Positions 29,252 through 38,610 of a DNA stretch of 64,000 nt are shown here, piece after piece (the first letter of the stretch is position 1; every line of letters starts with the position of its first letter). Position numbers and translations under genes: made by a program. Under the pieces are notes generated by a model. That model did not search any database. It was not told the DNA's origin and worked only from the letters and a program-made list of their open reading frames with translations. This DNA comes from Terribacillus saccharophilus (GTDB taxonomy: Bacteria > Bacillota > Bacilli > Bacillales > Amphibacillaceae). The stretch covers positions 62,001-126,000 of the forward strand of contig NZ_NPBJ01000013.1 of assembly GCF_002272075.1 (NCBI RefSeq), in the 5' to 3' direction.

Positions 29252-29431
29252 ATGCCAATCATTACTGTTAAAATGCTGGAAGGCCGCACGGATGAACAGA
29301 AAGAACAAATGATCAAAAAAATGACTGACGTGATGGTTGAGACAACAGGCGCTCGCGCCGAAGCAGTTTCCATCATCATCGAGGAAATGAACAAAGCAAA
29401 TTATGGTGTCGCTGGAAAGCGTCTATCCTAA
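29252..29431 (+). CDS. 4-oxalocrotonate tautomerase-family protein
   Basis: A 59-residue tautomerase beginning MPIITVKMLEGRT; the Pro after Met is the catalytic base and R11/R12-like residues follow the family. YwhB of B. subtilis is the nearest type I recall. The physiological substrate is unknown. AAGGAG lies 9 nt before the ATG, 13 nt after zur, so it is the fourth gene of the zinc operon and may be zinc-regulated. Confidence 0.9.
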   Translation: MPIITVKMLEGRTDEQKEQMIKKMTDVMVETTGARAEAVSIIIEEMNKANYGVAGKRLS

Positions 29432-29433
29432 TG

Positions 29434-29470
29434 AAAAAGCAGCATACCCCATGGGCATGCTGCTTTTCTT
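29434..29470. terminator. Bidirectional terminator after the zinc operon
   Basis: AAAAGCAGCAT pairs with ATGCTGCTTTT around a short GC loop, with T-rich sequence downstream. The converging release-factor gene stops at 29469. Confidence 0.85.
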
Positions 29471-30263
29471 ATAAAATCACTTCTTCCAGCACTTTCCGTT
29501 CCTCTTGCTCGAAAAGATTCTTACCTTCCGTGTGCTGGACCTGCTTCTGCATATAGCTTTCGATCAATTTGGCTTCATCTTTATTTCCGACGAGGTGGAT
29601 GCTTTTCCATTCATTATCTTTTGCAAGTTTATCAAGATCTGGTGCAAGTGACTTGTACCAACGCTTCTGGTTAGCTTCCAAACGGTTCTCAATCGTGTCC
29701 TTCTTCGATCCTTTTCCGCCTTTTCCTTTAATAGATAACGCCCGCTGCGGACTTGCCTGCACCTTCCATTTCTCTGTATCTAAATCCATCTCATATAGCT
29801 TCGTATCATTTATTTTTCCTAAAACAGCATCGATTACTTTGACTTGATTTCTCTGTACCAGAATGACACCTGATTCTGGGAATTTTTTATACAATGCCTG
29901 AAACTGCTGAAGCTTTGGCTCATCTTCCCAGTGAAATTCAGTCGTCACTGGCATCTGGAGACATTCGGCAAACCAAATATCATCCGCAGATGCAAACACA
30001 ACGCAGCTTTTCTTCATGCTTTTCCCGTTATCCTCCAAGAACAGTTTCACTTTTTCTTTCACTTTCAAGAACTGCTCCAGCTCCTCAGGGTCGTTCTTGA
30101 GATATGTTTCGAAGTTCTTCAAACCATTTTTCACGTGAATCTTCCATTCGCCACCGGTCTGATCACGGTTGGCTGGATCCGTATTCACATACATGCTAAG
30201 TACTTTCTGAGGATGGCGCTTGGCTTTTTGTGCGAGTTTCTCCATGTCCTTTGCGTAACACAA
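29469..30263 (-). CDS. VLRF1-family aeRF1-type release-factor-like protein
   Basis: A 264-residue protein. MYVNTDPANRDQTGGEWKI near the N-terminus, an SCVVFASADDIWF strand, and the Gly/Lys-rich loop SIKGKGGKGSKKD followed by NQKRWYKSLAPDLDKLAK place it with bacterial eRF1-like (Vms1-like) proteins. The loop is where the peptidyl-tRNA-releasing GGQ/GSQ-like segment sits, but no GGQ is present. A role in ribosome rescue is inferred. The start is TTG at 30263 (AGGAG, 10 nt); ATG at 30245 is a possible alternative. Confidence 0.75.
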   Translation of the reverse strand: MCYAKDMEKLAQKAKRHPQKVLSMYVNTDPANRDQTGGEWKIHVKNGLKNFETYLKNDPEELEQFLKVKEKVKLFLEDNGKSMKKSCVVFASADDIWFAECLQMPVTTEFHWEDEPKLQQFQALYKKFPESGVILVQRNQVKVIDAVLGKINDTKLYEMDLDTEKWKVQASPQRALSIKGKGGKGSKKDTIENRLEANQKRWYKSLAPDLDKLAKDNEWKSIHLVGNKDEAKLIESYMQKQVQHTEGKNLFEQEERKVLEEVIL

Positions 30264-30347
30264 ACTGCAATCACTCCTCTTACAAATTTGCTTAGTAAAG
30301 TAAAACTAGCATATAGCTCTACATACCACATATATGCTGGTTGAAAC

Positions 30348-30373
30348 GTTAAAAAGGAATGTAATAAGGGAAT
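30348..30373 (+). promoter_or_regulatory. Sigma-B-like promoter before gtrA
   Basis: GTTAAA (30348-30353), 14-bp spacer, GGGAAT (30368-30373). Each half is one base from the sigma-B consensus GTTTAA/GGGTAT. It lies 44 nt upstream of the gtrA ATG. Confidence 0.3.
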
Positions 30374-30416
30374 GATCTTAAGATCTAACTATGTTACTTG
30401 AAGGCTGTGATAAATC

Positions 30417-30851
30417 ATGTTAAAAAGGACCCGCACACAAATCCTGCAATTTACGTCCATTGGTGTATTAAATGCAGCAGTAGACCTAGTCGTACTTAAT
30501 ATATTACTACTTATCTGGCCAACGAAGAATAATCTCCTGCTGCTGCTCTTCAATACGATCAGTTATTTAGTATGTATCTGGAACAGTTATTATTGGAATA
30601 CGAGATTTACGTTCCGCAAGCAGAAAAGATCTAGTAACACCGAGAAAGGTCTGTTCTTTGCCCAAGCCTTGGTTGCATTAGTAATCAGCAATCTTGTTTT
30701 CATTGCTGGTTTAGCTGTTCTGCGCGCAATTACGTTCGTATCCTTCCCGGCATACATTGATAATAATATAGCCAAAGGAGCAGCGATGTTCCTCTCTTCG
30801 GCCAGCAGTTTTCTATTTATGAAGTATCTTGTATTTAAAAGAAAAAAATAA
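30417..30851 (+). CDS. GtrA-family membrane protein
   Basis: A 144-residue protein with four helices. QFTSIGVLNAAVDLVVLNIL at the N-terminus, SYYWNTRFTFRK in the middle loop and FLFMKYLVFKRKK at the end are GtrA features. The family helps move lipid-linked sugars for cell-surface glycosylation. No glycosyltransferase is adjacent. The ribosome site is weak. Its stop codon abuts a large non-coding repeat-like element. Confidence 0.85.
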   Translation: MLKRTRTQILQFTSIGVLNAAVDLVVLNILLLIWPTKNNLLLLLFNTISYLVCIWNSYYWNTRFTFRKQKRSSNTEKGLFFAQALVALVISNLVFIAGLAVLRAITFVSFPAYIDNNIAKGAAMFLSSASSFLFMKYLVFKRKK

Positions 30852-31336
30852 GGCTGAGACAAAAACTTTTAGTATCACAAAACCCAAACAATACCTTAAA
30901 GCATAATTGGTATTGTTTGGGTTTTGTGTGCTTCATCAAAGTATATAGTTAGGCTGCCGCTCCGGAAATACACTCCGCTTTCCTGCGGGCGGCTGGTGAG
31001 TCTCCTCGTGCATTCGCACTGCGGGGTCTCACCTAGGCCTTCCTCCCGCGGGAGTCTCCGTGTATTTCCTACGCTATGTTGCGTTACATTCTCACCTGGC
31101 GTAGGTAGAACAAGGAAACTCCCCGAAGATACAAACCAATTTTTTTAGTGCGATGTGATTCTGTCGAAGTAACCCCTGTCCAACGGGAACAGTGCGAGAT
31201 GAAGAACCTCGCAGAGGCGATCTTTCCTCAAGGAGGCTGAGGCCGTGCCCGTGGAAAGCGGAGTGTTCTGCCGAGGCGGTGACAAGAACAATATTCGGTT
31301 CTTAGCACTGACGCTTTAGTTATGTCCCAGGCTTAT
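30852..31336. repeat. Non-coding ~485-bp foldback element with imperfect terminal inverted repeats
   Basis: This stretch has no credible gene. Its left end GGCTGAGACAAAAACT (30852-30867) matches the inverted right end GCCTGGGACATAACT (reverse of 31318-31332). Inside are a perfect 20-bp inverted repeat (30876-30895 with 30909-30928), a foldback whose arms begin GGAAATACAC (30964-30973) and end GTGTATTTCC (31060-31069), and a nested hairpin GGTGAG...CTCACC (30995-31033). It fills the space between two convergent genes. The sequence style (GGTGAGACCCCGC, GCGGAAAGCG) recalls dispersed Bacillaceae intergenic repeats. Confidence 0.65.
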
Positions 31337-31338
31337 TT

Positions 31339-32793
31339 TCATGCTTGGATATAAGTTGCACGTCGATCGACGAGTGCCTGGCTTGCATGGTCGAGATTAC
31401 GAACACCTACTTGAATGCCGTATTCTCGGTATTTGAGCACTATCTTGTCTAGTGCTCCTACGGCTGAATCGTCCCATAATCTTGCTTCTTGGAAGTCCAG
31501 GACGATATGCTTGGTATTTTCCTGCTTCGGATCAAAGGAAGTAAGGAAGTCGGTCACTGAAACGAAGAACAGCTGTCCTCTAACCATATAGACCTTTTGT
31601 TCTCCTTGTACCGTTTCTTTGACAACCACTTTTGATATTTTGGCTGCAAAGAACACAGCGCTCATCAATACTCCGATAATAACACCAACGGAGAGGTTAT
31701 GCGTCCAAAGCACAGCTGCTACTGTCACAATCATGACAGCGGCATCTGTAAGTGGCATCCGATGCAGATTACGCACCGATGACCAGTCAAACGTTCCGAT
31801 ACTGACCATGAACATGACCGCAACAAGTGCGCCCATAGGAATTTGAACCAAGACATCCTGGAAGACAATTATAAGCAGCATAAGAAAAGCACCAGCAATA
31901 AAAGTGGACAAACGTGTTCGCCCGCCTGCTTTTACATTGATGACAGATTGTCCGATCATGGCACAGCCCGCCATCCCGCCGAAAAAGCCTGAGGCAATAT
32001 TGGCAATACCCTGACCACGCGCTTCACGATTTTTATTGCTGCCTGTATCTGTATATTCATCCAACAGCTGAGCAGTCAGAAACGTTTCCATTAGCCCTAC
32101 GATTGCTAAGGCAATAGCATACGGAAAGATGATCTGCAATGTTTCCATGTTAAACGGAACGTCCGGAATCAGGAAAGAAGGCAGTGCTTGCTTTAGCTCT
32201 CCCATATCCCCTACTGTTTTGGTTGAACTATGTGTGAGTGCCGCGATTATAGTCATAATAATAATTGCAACCAGCGGCGATGGAATAGTCTTCACAAAAC
32301 GCGGCAGCACATAGATAATGACTAGTGCACCTGCCACGAAAGCATAGATTTGCCATGACTCACCTTCGAAATGGACAAGTTGAGCAATAAAAATCAAAAT
32401 TGCTAAACTATTAACAAAGCCAATCATGACTGGCCGCGGAATAAAAATCATCAATCTTGATACTTTGAAGACACCAAAGAAAATTTGGATGATTCCGGTC
32501 AATATTGTCGTTGCGAAAAGATATTGCAATCCATGATCAGCAACAAGACTTCCCATCACAAGTGCCATTGCTCCAGTGGCTGCTGATATCATCGCTGGAC
32601 GTCCGCCTGCAAATGCGATAACGACCGCAATACAGAAGGAGGCATATAATCCGACCATCGGATCGACACCGGCAATAATGGAAAAAGCAATTGCTTCTGG
32701 AATAAGTGCTAAAGCAACTAAGACACCTGATAAAACATCCTTCGGTACATTAGAGAACCATGCTTCTTTTATATTTGTAATCATGTACGACAT
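31339..32793 (-). CDS. SulP-family anion transporter with STAS domain
   Basis: A 484-residue transporter. About 11-12 helices begin with [20 protein letters not shown], a SulP hallmark, and the C-terminal ~90 residues form a STAS domain ([22 protein letters not shown]). The family moves sulfate, bicarbonate or dicarboxylates; specificity cannot be read. The start at 32793 is close to AGGAG (3 nt) and ATG at 32784 is 12 nt away, so either may be used. Confidence 0.9.
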   Translation of the reverse strand: MSYMITNIKEAWFSNVPKDVLSGVLVALALIPEAIAFSIIAGVDPMVGLYASFCIAVVIAFAGGRPAMISAATGAMALVMGSLVADHGLQYLFATTILTGIIQIFFGVFKVSRLMIFIPRPVMIGFVNSLAILIFIAQLVHFEGESWQIYAFVAGALVIIYVLPRFVKTIPSPLVAIIIMTIIAALTHSSTKTVGDMGELKQALPSFLIPDVPFNMETLQIIFPYAIALAIVGLMETFLTAQLLDEYTDTGSNKNREARGQGIANIASGFFGGMAGCAMIGQSVINVKAGGRTRLSTFIAGAFLMLLIIVFQDVLVQIPMGALVAVMFMVSIGTFDWSSVRNLHRMPLTDAAVMIVTVAAVLWTHNLSVGVIIGVLMSAVFFAAKISKVVVKETVQGEQKVYMVRGQLFFVSVTDFLTSFDPKQENTKHIVLDFQEARLWDDSAVGALDKIVLKYREYGIQVGVRNLDHASQALVDRRATYIQA

Positions 32794-32823
32794 AAACTCC
32801 TATCTCTTAACTTACAGCAGGTT

Positions 32824-32832
32824 ATTATACCA
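32824..32832 (-). promoter_or_regulatory. Extended -10 promoter of the SulP gene
   Basis: Minus strand TGGTATAAT (32832-32824) is a perfect -10 with the extended TGn. No clear -35 is seen. Confidence 0.45.
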
Positions 32833-32911
32833 TATTCTTTAGAACTGTTGCAGCTGTGTATACCAGTTACCGAAACTGGACATATTGTATAAAAAAAGCA
32901 GCAGGTGAACA

Positions 32912-33358
32912 ATGATGAAACATGTCAAAGCCATACTTTTGAAAGGAATATTCGCCTTCGCGATCCTTTATCTCTTCGCAGGTTTAATCTATCAATTATC
33001 CTTTACCAAGGTAGTTCAGCTGACAGCGGTCCTGACTGTTATCAGCTACTTGATCGACATGCTATTGCTGCCAGGTAAAACAAACAAGGCGACAGGATGG
33101 CTTGATTGTATATTCTTTACTATTGTCAGCTGGATGCTCATCGTTTTAGCGGCTGATGGAAGCGTGCATCCATTGATAGGAGCAATTCCAGCAAGCTTGA
33201 TCCTCGCTTGGATGGATGGGACTTTTTTGCATGCTTACGTACGTAAATATGTGATTCGAAATGGCAAAGACCAATATTATAATGTCATCTTCCTGGATCA
33301 GTTTCGTGCGAAGATCGCTGGGGATCTGCCGATACGCGGACCACATAAGGATTCATGA
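32912..33358 (+). CDS. YndM-like DUF2512 membrane protein
   Basis: A 148-residue protein with four N-terminal helices and a polar tail. SYLIDMLLLPGKTNKATGWLD and AWMDGTFLHAYVRKYV are typical of the YndM/DUF2512 family, which is of unknown function. AGGTGA precedes two adjacent ATGs (32912 and 32915). Confidence 0.75.
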   Translation: MMKHVKAILLKGIFAFAILYLFAGLIYQLSFTKVVQLTAVLTVISYLIDMLLLPGKTNKATGWLDCIFFTIVSWMLIVLAADGSVHPLIGAIPASLILAWMDGTFLHAYVRKYVIRNGKDQYYNVIFLDQFRAKIAGDLPIRGPHKDS

Positions 33359-33370
33359 AGCCAATGCATG

Positions 33371-33408
33371 AAGAAAGCCCGTGGAGATTACTCCACGGGC
33401 TCTTTTTT
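33371..33408. terminator. Terminator between yndM-like gene and fabH
   Basis: GCCCGTGGAG (33377-33386) pairs with CTCCACGGGC (33391-33400) and is followed by TCTTTTTT; A-rich sequence flanks the other side. Confidence 0.9.
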
Positions 33409-34393
33409 ATGCTTTTGGATCCCATTTGATGATGATACCACATTCGGTTAGACCGCCGCCGAATCCGTATAGTAACATTGTATCGCCATCTTTGACTTTT
33501 TCTTCCTGTAAAGCGAAATCAAATGCCAATGGAATTGTCGCTGAAGACGTATTACCTGCGTATGCCATACTTGTCAGTGTTTTCTCGACTGGATAGTCCA
33601 GACGATCACAGATAGATTCTACCATCCGCATATTGGCACTGTGCGGGATGAACCAATCAATATCATCCAGTGTCATATTTGCTTCTTCAACTAGTTTCTT
33701 TACACCCTTTGGCACACCAGAAACAGCCCATTTATACACTTCGCGTCCGTTTTGAACCAATTTCCCTGGGTTAGTTAGCTCTTCGCCGTTTAATTTAGTG
33801 GACAATCCTGTTTGATAGAGATGACGGCCGCCCTCTCCTTTCGTTCCCATATGGAAACCAAAGAAGCCCGGATTTTCAGCATCGTACTCTACTAATGCAG
33901 CTCCTGCACCGTCACCAAATAGAATACAGCTTGTACGATCCGTATAGTCCGTGATTTTGGACAATGTTTCTCCGCCCAATACAAGCACTTTCTTATGCAA
34001 ACCAGATGAAACCAACCCGTTTGCCATATGCAGACCGTAAACAAAGCCAGCACATGCACCGCCCAAATCGATAGCACCTGTGTTTTTCAATCCTAGTCTT
34101 GCTTGAATCTGACTGGATACACTAGGGAATTTGTATTCACCTGTCACCGTAGCAACAAGAATCAAGTCCACATCATCCAGTGACTTGTTGAAATTCTTCG
34201 CAAGATTTCTTGCAGCATTTTCACACAGATCTGTTACGTATTCATCTTCAGCAGCAATTCTTCTTTCTTTAATACCTGTACGCTGCACAATCCATTCATC
34301 GGAAGTATCGACCATTTTTTCAAAATCTGCATTGGTCAACACCTTTTCCGGGATATATGTTCCAATTGCTGTTATACGTGCTTTGGATTCCAT
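33407..34393 (-). CDS. fabHB: Beta-ketoacyl-ACP synthase III (FabH type)
   Basis: A 328-residue condensing enzyme. The catalytic triad is visible as Cys in GGACAGFVYGL (about 115), His in FIPHSANMRM (about 250) and Asn in AYAGNTSSATIP (about 280). It starts fatty-acid chains from acyl-CoA and malonyl-ACP. Length, lone gene and placement beside an acyl-CoA dehydrogenase suit the second Bacillus copy (FabHB/YhfB) rather than the fabHA-fabF pair. ATG at 34393 has AGGAGG at 8 nt. Confidence 0.85.
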   Translation of the reverse strand: MESKARITAIGTYIPEKVLTNADFEKMVDTSDEWIVQRTGIKERRIAAEDEYVTDLCENAARNLAKNFNKSLDDVDLILVATVTGEYKFPSVSSQIQARLGLKNTGAIDLGGACAGFVYGLHMANGLVSSGLHKKVLVLGGETLSKITDYTDRTSCILFGDGAGAALVEYDAENPGFFGFHMGTKGEGGRHLYQTGLSTKLNGEELTNPGKLVQNGREVYKWAVSGVPKGVKKLVEEANMTLDDIDWFIPHSANMRMVESICDRLDYPVEKTLTSMAYAGNTSSATIPLAFDFALQEEKVKDGDTMLLYGFGGGLTECGIIIKWDPKA

Positions 34394-34464
34394 ATTATCT
34401 GCCTCCTTCACATCTGCCTCCATTATACCATCTAGTTTTAATACCTGGTACTAAAAAGAGAAAT

Positions 34465-35604
34465 TTAATTATCTTTTTTCTCGGCATGAGAAGCCAGAAG
34501 CTCTAAAACTGCATCATCCATTGGGGGGTTATGCAAGCCAGCACGTACGTCGCGATAATGCTGTTCAAAGGGTTGAGTCTTGGAAAGTCCTCTGCCGCCA
34601 GCAATCCGCATTGCCAAGTCGACAACCTTAACAGCAGCTTTTGTTGCATTTACTTTTACTGCTGCAAGCTCCGGCCCCATCATATGCCGCTTCTCAGGAT
34701 AGCTATCCCACAAGCTGGCAACATGATACATAAAATGTCGAGCTTGCATCAGCTCCAAGTCCATTTCACCGATTTTCTCGCGGATGTGTGGCACACTGAT
34801 AATTGGTTTATCCAATGTGTTTGGCTGAAACTCTTTAGCAAATCGGACAGCTTCATCACGAGCGCTTTTGGCAATACCTAAATAACAAGCAGGTATATGC
34901 AGTAATGATCCCTTTGGACCAGGTTTCTTTCTACCTTTTTCCACGTAGCAATCTGCCGGTACTCTTACTTGCTCTAAAATTAAATCGTCACTACCGGTTG
35001 CACGCATCCCCATTGGATTCCAAGTTTTTTCGACACGTACACCATTTATTTCCCTGGCAATTAAAAAGCTTCCGACAGCATCCTCTTCTTCTACATATGC
35101 TGTAACTAGATAATAGTCCAGATCAGCTGCCATAGATGTAAAAGTCTTACGTCCAGAAAGTATATAATCATTTCCGTCCCGCATAGCTTTTGTTTCAGGC
35201 AGACCGCCTCTTGTAGGACTTCCCGTTTTCGGCTCGGAGGCTGCGCGATTGACAATTTTATGCTCTTGAATAACTTCTTTCAGGAACTTTTCAAACATAC
35301 CCTCTGGCCAATTCGCACTTTCGCATAAGTCCTGCATCGTACTCAAGTGCCACCCTATGGAGAGTGCTGCAGCTCCATCACCTGCGGCAACTGCCTCCTG
35401 AGCCAATAGGAAATCATGAAGATTCGCTCCGTCTCCTCCTTGTGCTTTCGGGACAGTCAACAGTGTATAAGCTGTTGTTCGGAAAGCCTCCACTACTTGT
35501 GGCGCTAGCTGCGCCTGTTCATCACCAATCTGTTTATATTTTTTTGCCACCTCTGCTACTTGTTTTGCTTTAGTAAGTATATGTTCTTCATTAGCAATAA
35601 TCAC
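34465..35604 (-). CDS. Acyl-CoA dehydrogenase-family protein (YdbM-like)
   Basis: A 379-residue flavoprotein of the acyl-CoA dehydrogenase fold. YILSGRKTFTSMAADLD and WNPMGMRATGSDDLILE are core features, and AMRIAGGRGLSKTQPFEQHYRDVRA (in parts) is the C-terminal domain. The usual catalytic Glu position is not certain, and the YdbM branch may act like DszC-type monooxygenases. Start is GTG at 35604, 6 nt after AGGAGG. Confidence 0.8.
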   Translation of the reverse strand: MIIANEEHILTKAKQVAEVAKKYKQIGDEQAQLAPQVVEAFRTTAYTLLTVPKAQGGDGANLHDFLLAQEAVAAGDGAAALSIGWHLSTMQDLCESANWPEGMFEKFLKEVIQEHKIVNRAASEPKTGSPTRGGLPETKAMRDGNDYILSGRKTFTSMAADLDYYLVTAYVEEEDAVGSFLIAREINGVRVEKTWNPMGMRATGSDDLILEQVRVPADCYVEKGRKKPGPKGSLLHIPACYLGIAKSARDEAVRFAKEFQPNTLDKPIISVPHIREKIGEMDLELMQARHFMYHVASLWDSYPEKRHMMGPELAAVKVNATKAAVKVVDLAMRIAGGRGLSKTQPFEQHYRDVRAGLHNPPMDDAVLELLASHAEKKDN

Positions 35605-35654
35605 GCCGAACCTCCTCATCTATCTCCTCTATTTTAGTGAAAAGAAGAAAAGAA

Positions 35655-35685
35655 TACAAAAAAACCCGCTCAAAGAGCGGGTTTT
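35655..35685 (-). terminator. Terminator of qoxABCD
   Basis: AAAACCCGCTC and GAGCGGGTTTT form an 11-bp stem with AAA loop; a T run follows on the minus strand. Confidence 0.9.
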
Positions 35686-35690
35686 ATGTG

Positions 35691-36011
35691 TTACATACTC
35701 ATACCCATGTGCATGTGACCAGAAGTCATCAGCCAGTATGTGCCGACAATGATGACGATAGCGATGAAGAATCCGAAAAGTGTGTTCCCGGAAATTAAAC
35801 CGCCGTCTTCTCCTTCAGTCATGTGCATGAACATCACGAGCTGCAAGGCAGCCTGAATCACAGCGAAAATCAAAATAATGATGAAAATCGTTGTTGATGA
35901 CCAGTCTGTCCACAGCGCTGTTGCAAAGGCTACAAGTGTCAACGCGATTGAGATCAAGAATCCGATGATATGCTTCCAAGGGAAATGTCCTTTTTTCGTT
36001 TGTTGACTCAT
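35691..36011 (-). CDS. qoxD: Cytochrome aa3 quinol oxidase subunit IV QoxD
   Basis: A 106-residue, three-helix protein of the bacterial cytochrome oxidase subunit IV family (PWKHIIGFLISIALT; QAALQLVMFMHM). It is an accessory subunit that helps assemble the quinol oxidase. It is the last gene of the operon, 1 nt after qoxC. Confidence 0.93.
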   Translation of the reverse strand: MSQQTKKGHFPWKHIIGFLISIALTLVAFATALWTDWSSTTIFIIILIFAVIQAALQLVMFMHMTEGEDGGLISGNTLFGFFIAIVIIVGTYWLMTSGHMHMGMSM

Positions 36012-36012
36012 A

Positions 36013-36624
36013 TTAATTCACCATCCCCATCAAGTAAACGCATGTGAAGATAAAGATCCACACAACATCTAAGAAGTGCCAATAGAGACTAGAGATAAAG
36101 ACTTTTGAAGCCGTTTTTGGTGTAAGTCCTCTTCTTGCAAGTTGGATCAAAAGAAGAATGATCCAGCCTATACCGATTGATACGTGTAAACCGTGCGTAC
36201 CAAGCAAGATAAAGAACATAGACCAGTGTGCACTAGTTCCTAGTGTAACACCTTCATGTACATAATGTACGAATTCATATAGCTCATATCCGATGAATCC
36301 TGCACCTAGGATGAGTGTAATGATCATCCAGCCAATAACGCCTTTTACATTGTTCGCACGCATTTCGTGAATCGCGAGTCCGCAAGTGAAGCTACTTGTA
36401 AGAAGCAGCATTGTCATAATCATGACTAGGCCAGCTTCGAACATCTCGATCGATGTTGGTCCGTCGCCTACACGTGATTGTAACGCGAAATAAGACGCGA
36501 ATAGTGTCGAGAACAAAGCGATCTCTGCACCAAGGAAGGTCCAGAAACCGGTGATGTTCAATCGGCCGGCTTCTGATTGGTATTCCAATGGAGCGTTGGG
36601 GTTCACATTGTGATCATGTGCCAT
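36013..36624 (-). CDS. qoxC: Cytochrome aa3 quinol oxidase subunit III QoxC
   Basis: A 203-residue, five-helix subunit III. It begins near GFWTFLGAEIALFSTLFASY and ends SLYWHFLDVVWIFIFTCVYL, both typical of heme-copper oxidase subunit III. It stabilises the catalytic core and proton uptake. It starts 16 nt after qoxB. Confidence 0.95.
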   Translation of the reverse strand: MAHDHNVNPNAPLEYQSEAGRLNITGFWTFLGAEIALFSTLFASYFALQSRVGDGPTSIEMFEAGLVMIMTMLLLTSSFTCGLAIHEMRANNVKGVIGWMIITLILGAGFIGYELYEFVHYVHEGVTLGTSAHWSMFFILLGTHGLHVSIGIGWIILLLIQLARRGLTPKTASKVFISSLYWHFLDVVWIFIFTCVYLMGMVN

Positions 36625-36640
36625 TTCTTCACAACCTCCT

Positions 36641-38590
36641 TTATTTATTCGCTTTCGCTTCTGTTTCTTTTATTTCTTCCACGCTGACATAGTAACCATC
36701 ATTGTAATCGAATGAACGTACAATCATTGTGATGAAGATACCGACAGCACCTACGATTCCAACCCAGTACCATTGGAATACAAGCCCGAATGCAGCCATA
36801 CCCATCAATGCAGACATGATTGCCGGTGTAGAAGAGTTGCTAGGCATGTGAATCGGTTTATAATCCGTGTTCTTCTGTTGATCAAGACCTTTTTCCTTCA
36901 TATCCCAGTAAGGATCAAGACCTGTCACTTCAGGAAGGACAGCGAAGTTGTAATGCGGTGGGATAGACGATGTTGTCGCCCATTCCAAGTTACGTCCAAG
37001 ACCCCATGCGTCACCAGTTTTCTCTCTTGGTGAATATCTCCAGCTATAGTAAATGTTATATACGAAGATAAGGAATGCAAGACCCATCATGAACGCACCG
37101 ATTGTGGAGATCATGTTCAATCCTGTCCAACCATCTTCTGGCAAATAAGTGGAAATACGTCTTGGCATACCGTCCAACCCTAGGAAATACTGCGGGAAGA
37201 AACATACGTTGAAGCCGATAACGAAAATCCAGAATGCCCATTTACCGATTTTTTCGTTCAATTTATGTCCGAACATTTTCGGATACCAGTAAATCAAACC
37301 TGCGAAACAAGCAAATACAGTACCCGAGATCAGCACATAGTGGAAGTGAGATACTAGGAAGTACGTATTATGATACTGATAGTCAGCTGCTGCCATCGCA
37401 AGCATTACCCCTGTTACCCCACCAATTACGAAGTTCGGGATGAAAGCAAGGGACCAAAGCATCGGAGTCGTAAAGGTAATACGTCCTCGATACATCGTGA
37501 ATAACCAGTTGAATATCTTAACCCCGGTCGGGATCGAGATAGCCATTGTTGTAATAGAGAAGAAACTGTTCGCTTCAGCACTATTACCCATTGTGAAGAA
37601 GTGGTGAACCCATACAAGGAAGCTCAATACAGAAATCGTCACAATGGACACAACCATCGCTTTGTAAGCGAATAGCTGTTTTCTTGCAAATGTCGAGATG
37701 ATCTCAGAGAAGATCCCGAACGCAGGAAGAATAACGATATATACTTCAGGGTGACCCCATACCCAGAATAGGTTGACCCAAAGCATCGGGTTACCATCAC
37801 CTTGCAAGGTGAAGAGTACGGAACCGAATAAACGGTCAAATGTCTGCATAGCAAGTGCAACTGTAAGCACTGGGAATGCAAAGATGATGATCAGCATTGT
37901 GATCAATGATGTCCATGTGAACATGGACATTTTCATTAGTGTCATACCTTTCGTACGCATCTTAAGGATGGTAACGAAGAAGTTGATACCTGTCATCAAA
38001 GTACCGATACCAGCAATCTGAATTGCTAGCAAGTAGTAGTTCTGTCCAGGACCTGGGCTGAATTCATTCGTCGCAAGCGGCGTATAACCAGTCCAACCGG
38101 CATCAGGTGAACCACCGATGATGAAGGAAATATTGAATAGAGCCATACCGACAAAGAATGTCCAGAAGCTCAAGTTGTTCAAGTACGGGAATGCAACGTC
38201 ACGTGCACCGATTTGCAACGGTACAATGTAGTTGATCAAACCGATCAAGAATGGCATCGCCATGAAAAGAATCATGATAACACCGTGTGTCGAGAATACC
38301 TCGTTATAGTGCTGCGGATCCAGGAATTCCATCCCTGGCTTCGCAAGCTGCGTACGGATCATCAAACCATCGATACCGCCGCGGAAAAGCATTAATAGGG
38401 CACTAAGGATATACATGATACCCAGTTTCTTATGGTCAACGGAAGTCAGCCATTCTTTCCATAGCCAGCTCCATTTTTTAAAGTAAGTAAGGGCAGCTAC
38501 AACGGCGATTCCACCGAGCAAGATGCTGATTTGTGCGCCCAGAATCAATGGATCGCCGGTAATGATAAACTCATTCCATTTTAAGTCCAA
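36641..38590 (-). CDS. qoxB: Cytochrome aa3 quinol oxidase subunit I QoxB
   Basis: A 649-residue heme-copper oxidase subunit I, the same length as B. subtilis QoxB. Heme a/a3 and CuB ligands are in [25 protein letters not shown] (His-Tyr pair), HHFFTMG and VSHFHYVL. It reduces O2 to water with electrons from menaquinol and pumps protons. Confidence 0.97.
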   Translation of the reverse strand: MDLKWNEFIITGDPLILGAQISILLGGIAVVAALTYFKKWSWLWKEWLTSVDHKKLGIMYILSALLMLFRGGIDGLMIRTQLAKPGMEFLDPQHYNEVFSTHGVIMILFMAMPFLIGLINYIVPLQIGARDVAFPYLNNLSFWTFFVGMALFNISFIIGGSPDAGWTGYTPLATNEFSPGPGQNYYLLAIQIAGIGTLMTGINFFVTILKMRTKGMTLMKMSMFTWTSLITMLIIIFAFPVLTVALAMQTFDRLFGSVLFTLQGDGNPMLWVNLFWVWGHPEVYIVILPAFGIFSEIISTFARKQLFAYKAMVVSIVTISVLSFLVWVHHFFTMGNSAEANSFFSITTMAISIPTGVKIFNWLFTMYRGRITFTTPMLWSLAFIPNFVIGGVTGVMLAMAAADYQYHNTYFLVSHFHYVLISGTVFACFAGLIYWYPKMFGHKLNEKIGKWAFWIFVIGFNVCFFPQYFLGLDGMPRRISTYLPEDGWTGLNMISTIGAFMMGLAFLIFVYNIYYSWRYSPREKTGDAWGLGRNLEWATTSSIPPHYNFAVLPEVTGLDPYWDMKEKGLDQQKNTDYKPIHMPSNSSTPAIMSALMGMAAFGLVFQWYWVGIVGAVGIFITMIVRSFDYNDGYYVSVEEIKETEAKANK

Positions 38591-38610
38591 AACTCTTCCC
38601 CCTCTCTCTG

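Noticed and set aside
30924-31148. 74-codon frame in the gtrA/sulP gap
   Set aside because: It runs through the foldback repeat, has no ribosome site and would encode low-complexity stem sequence.
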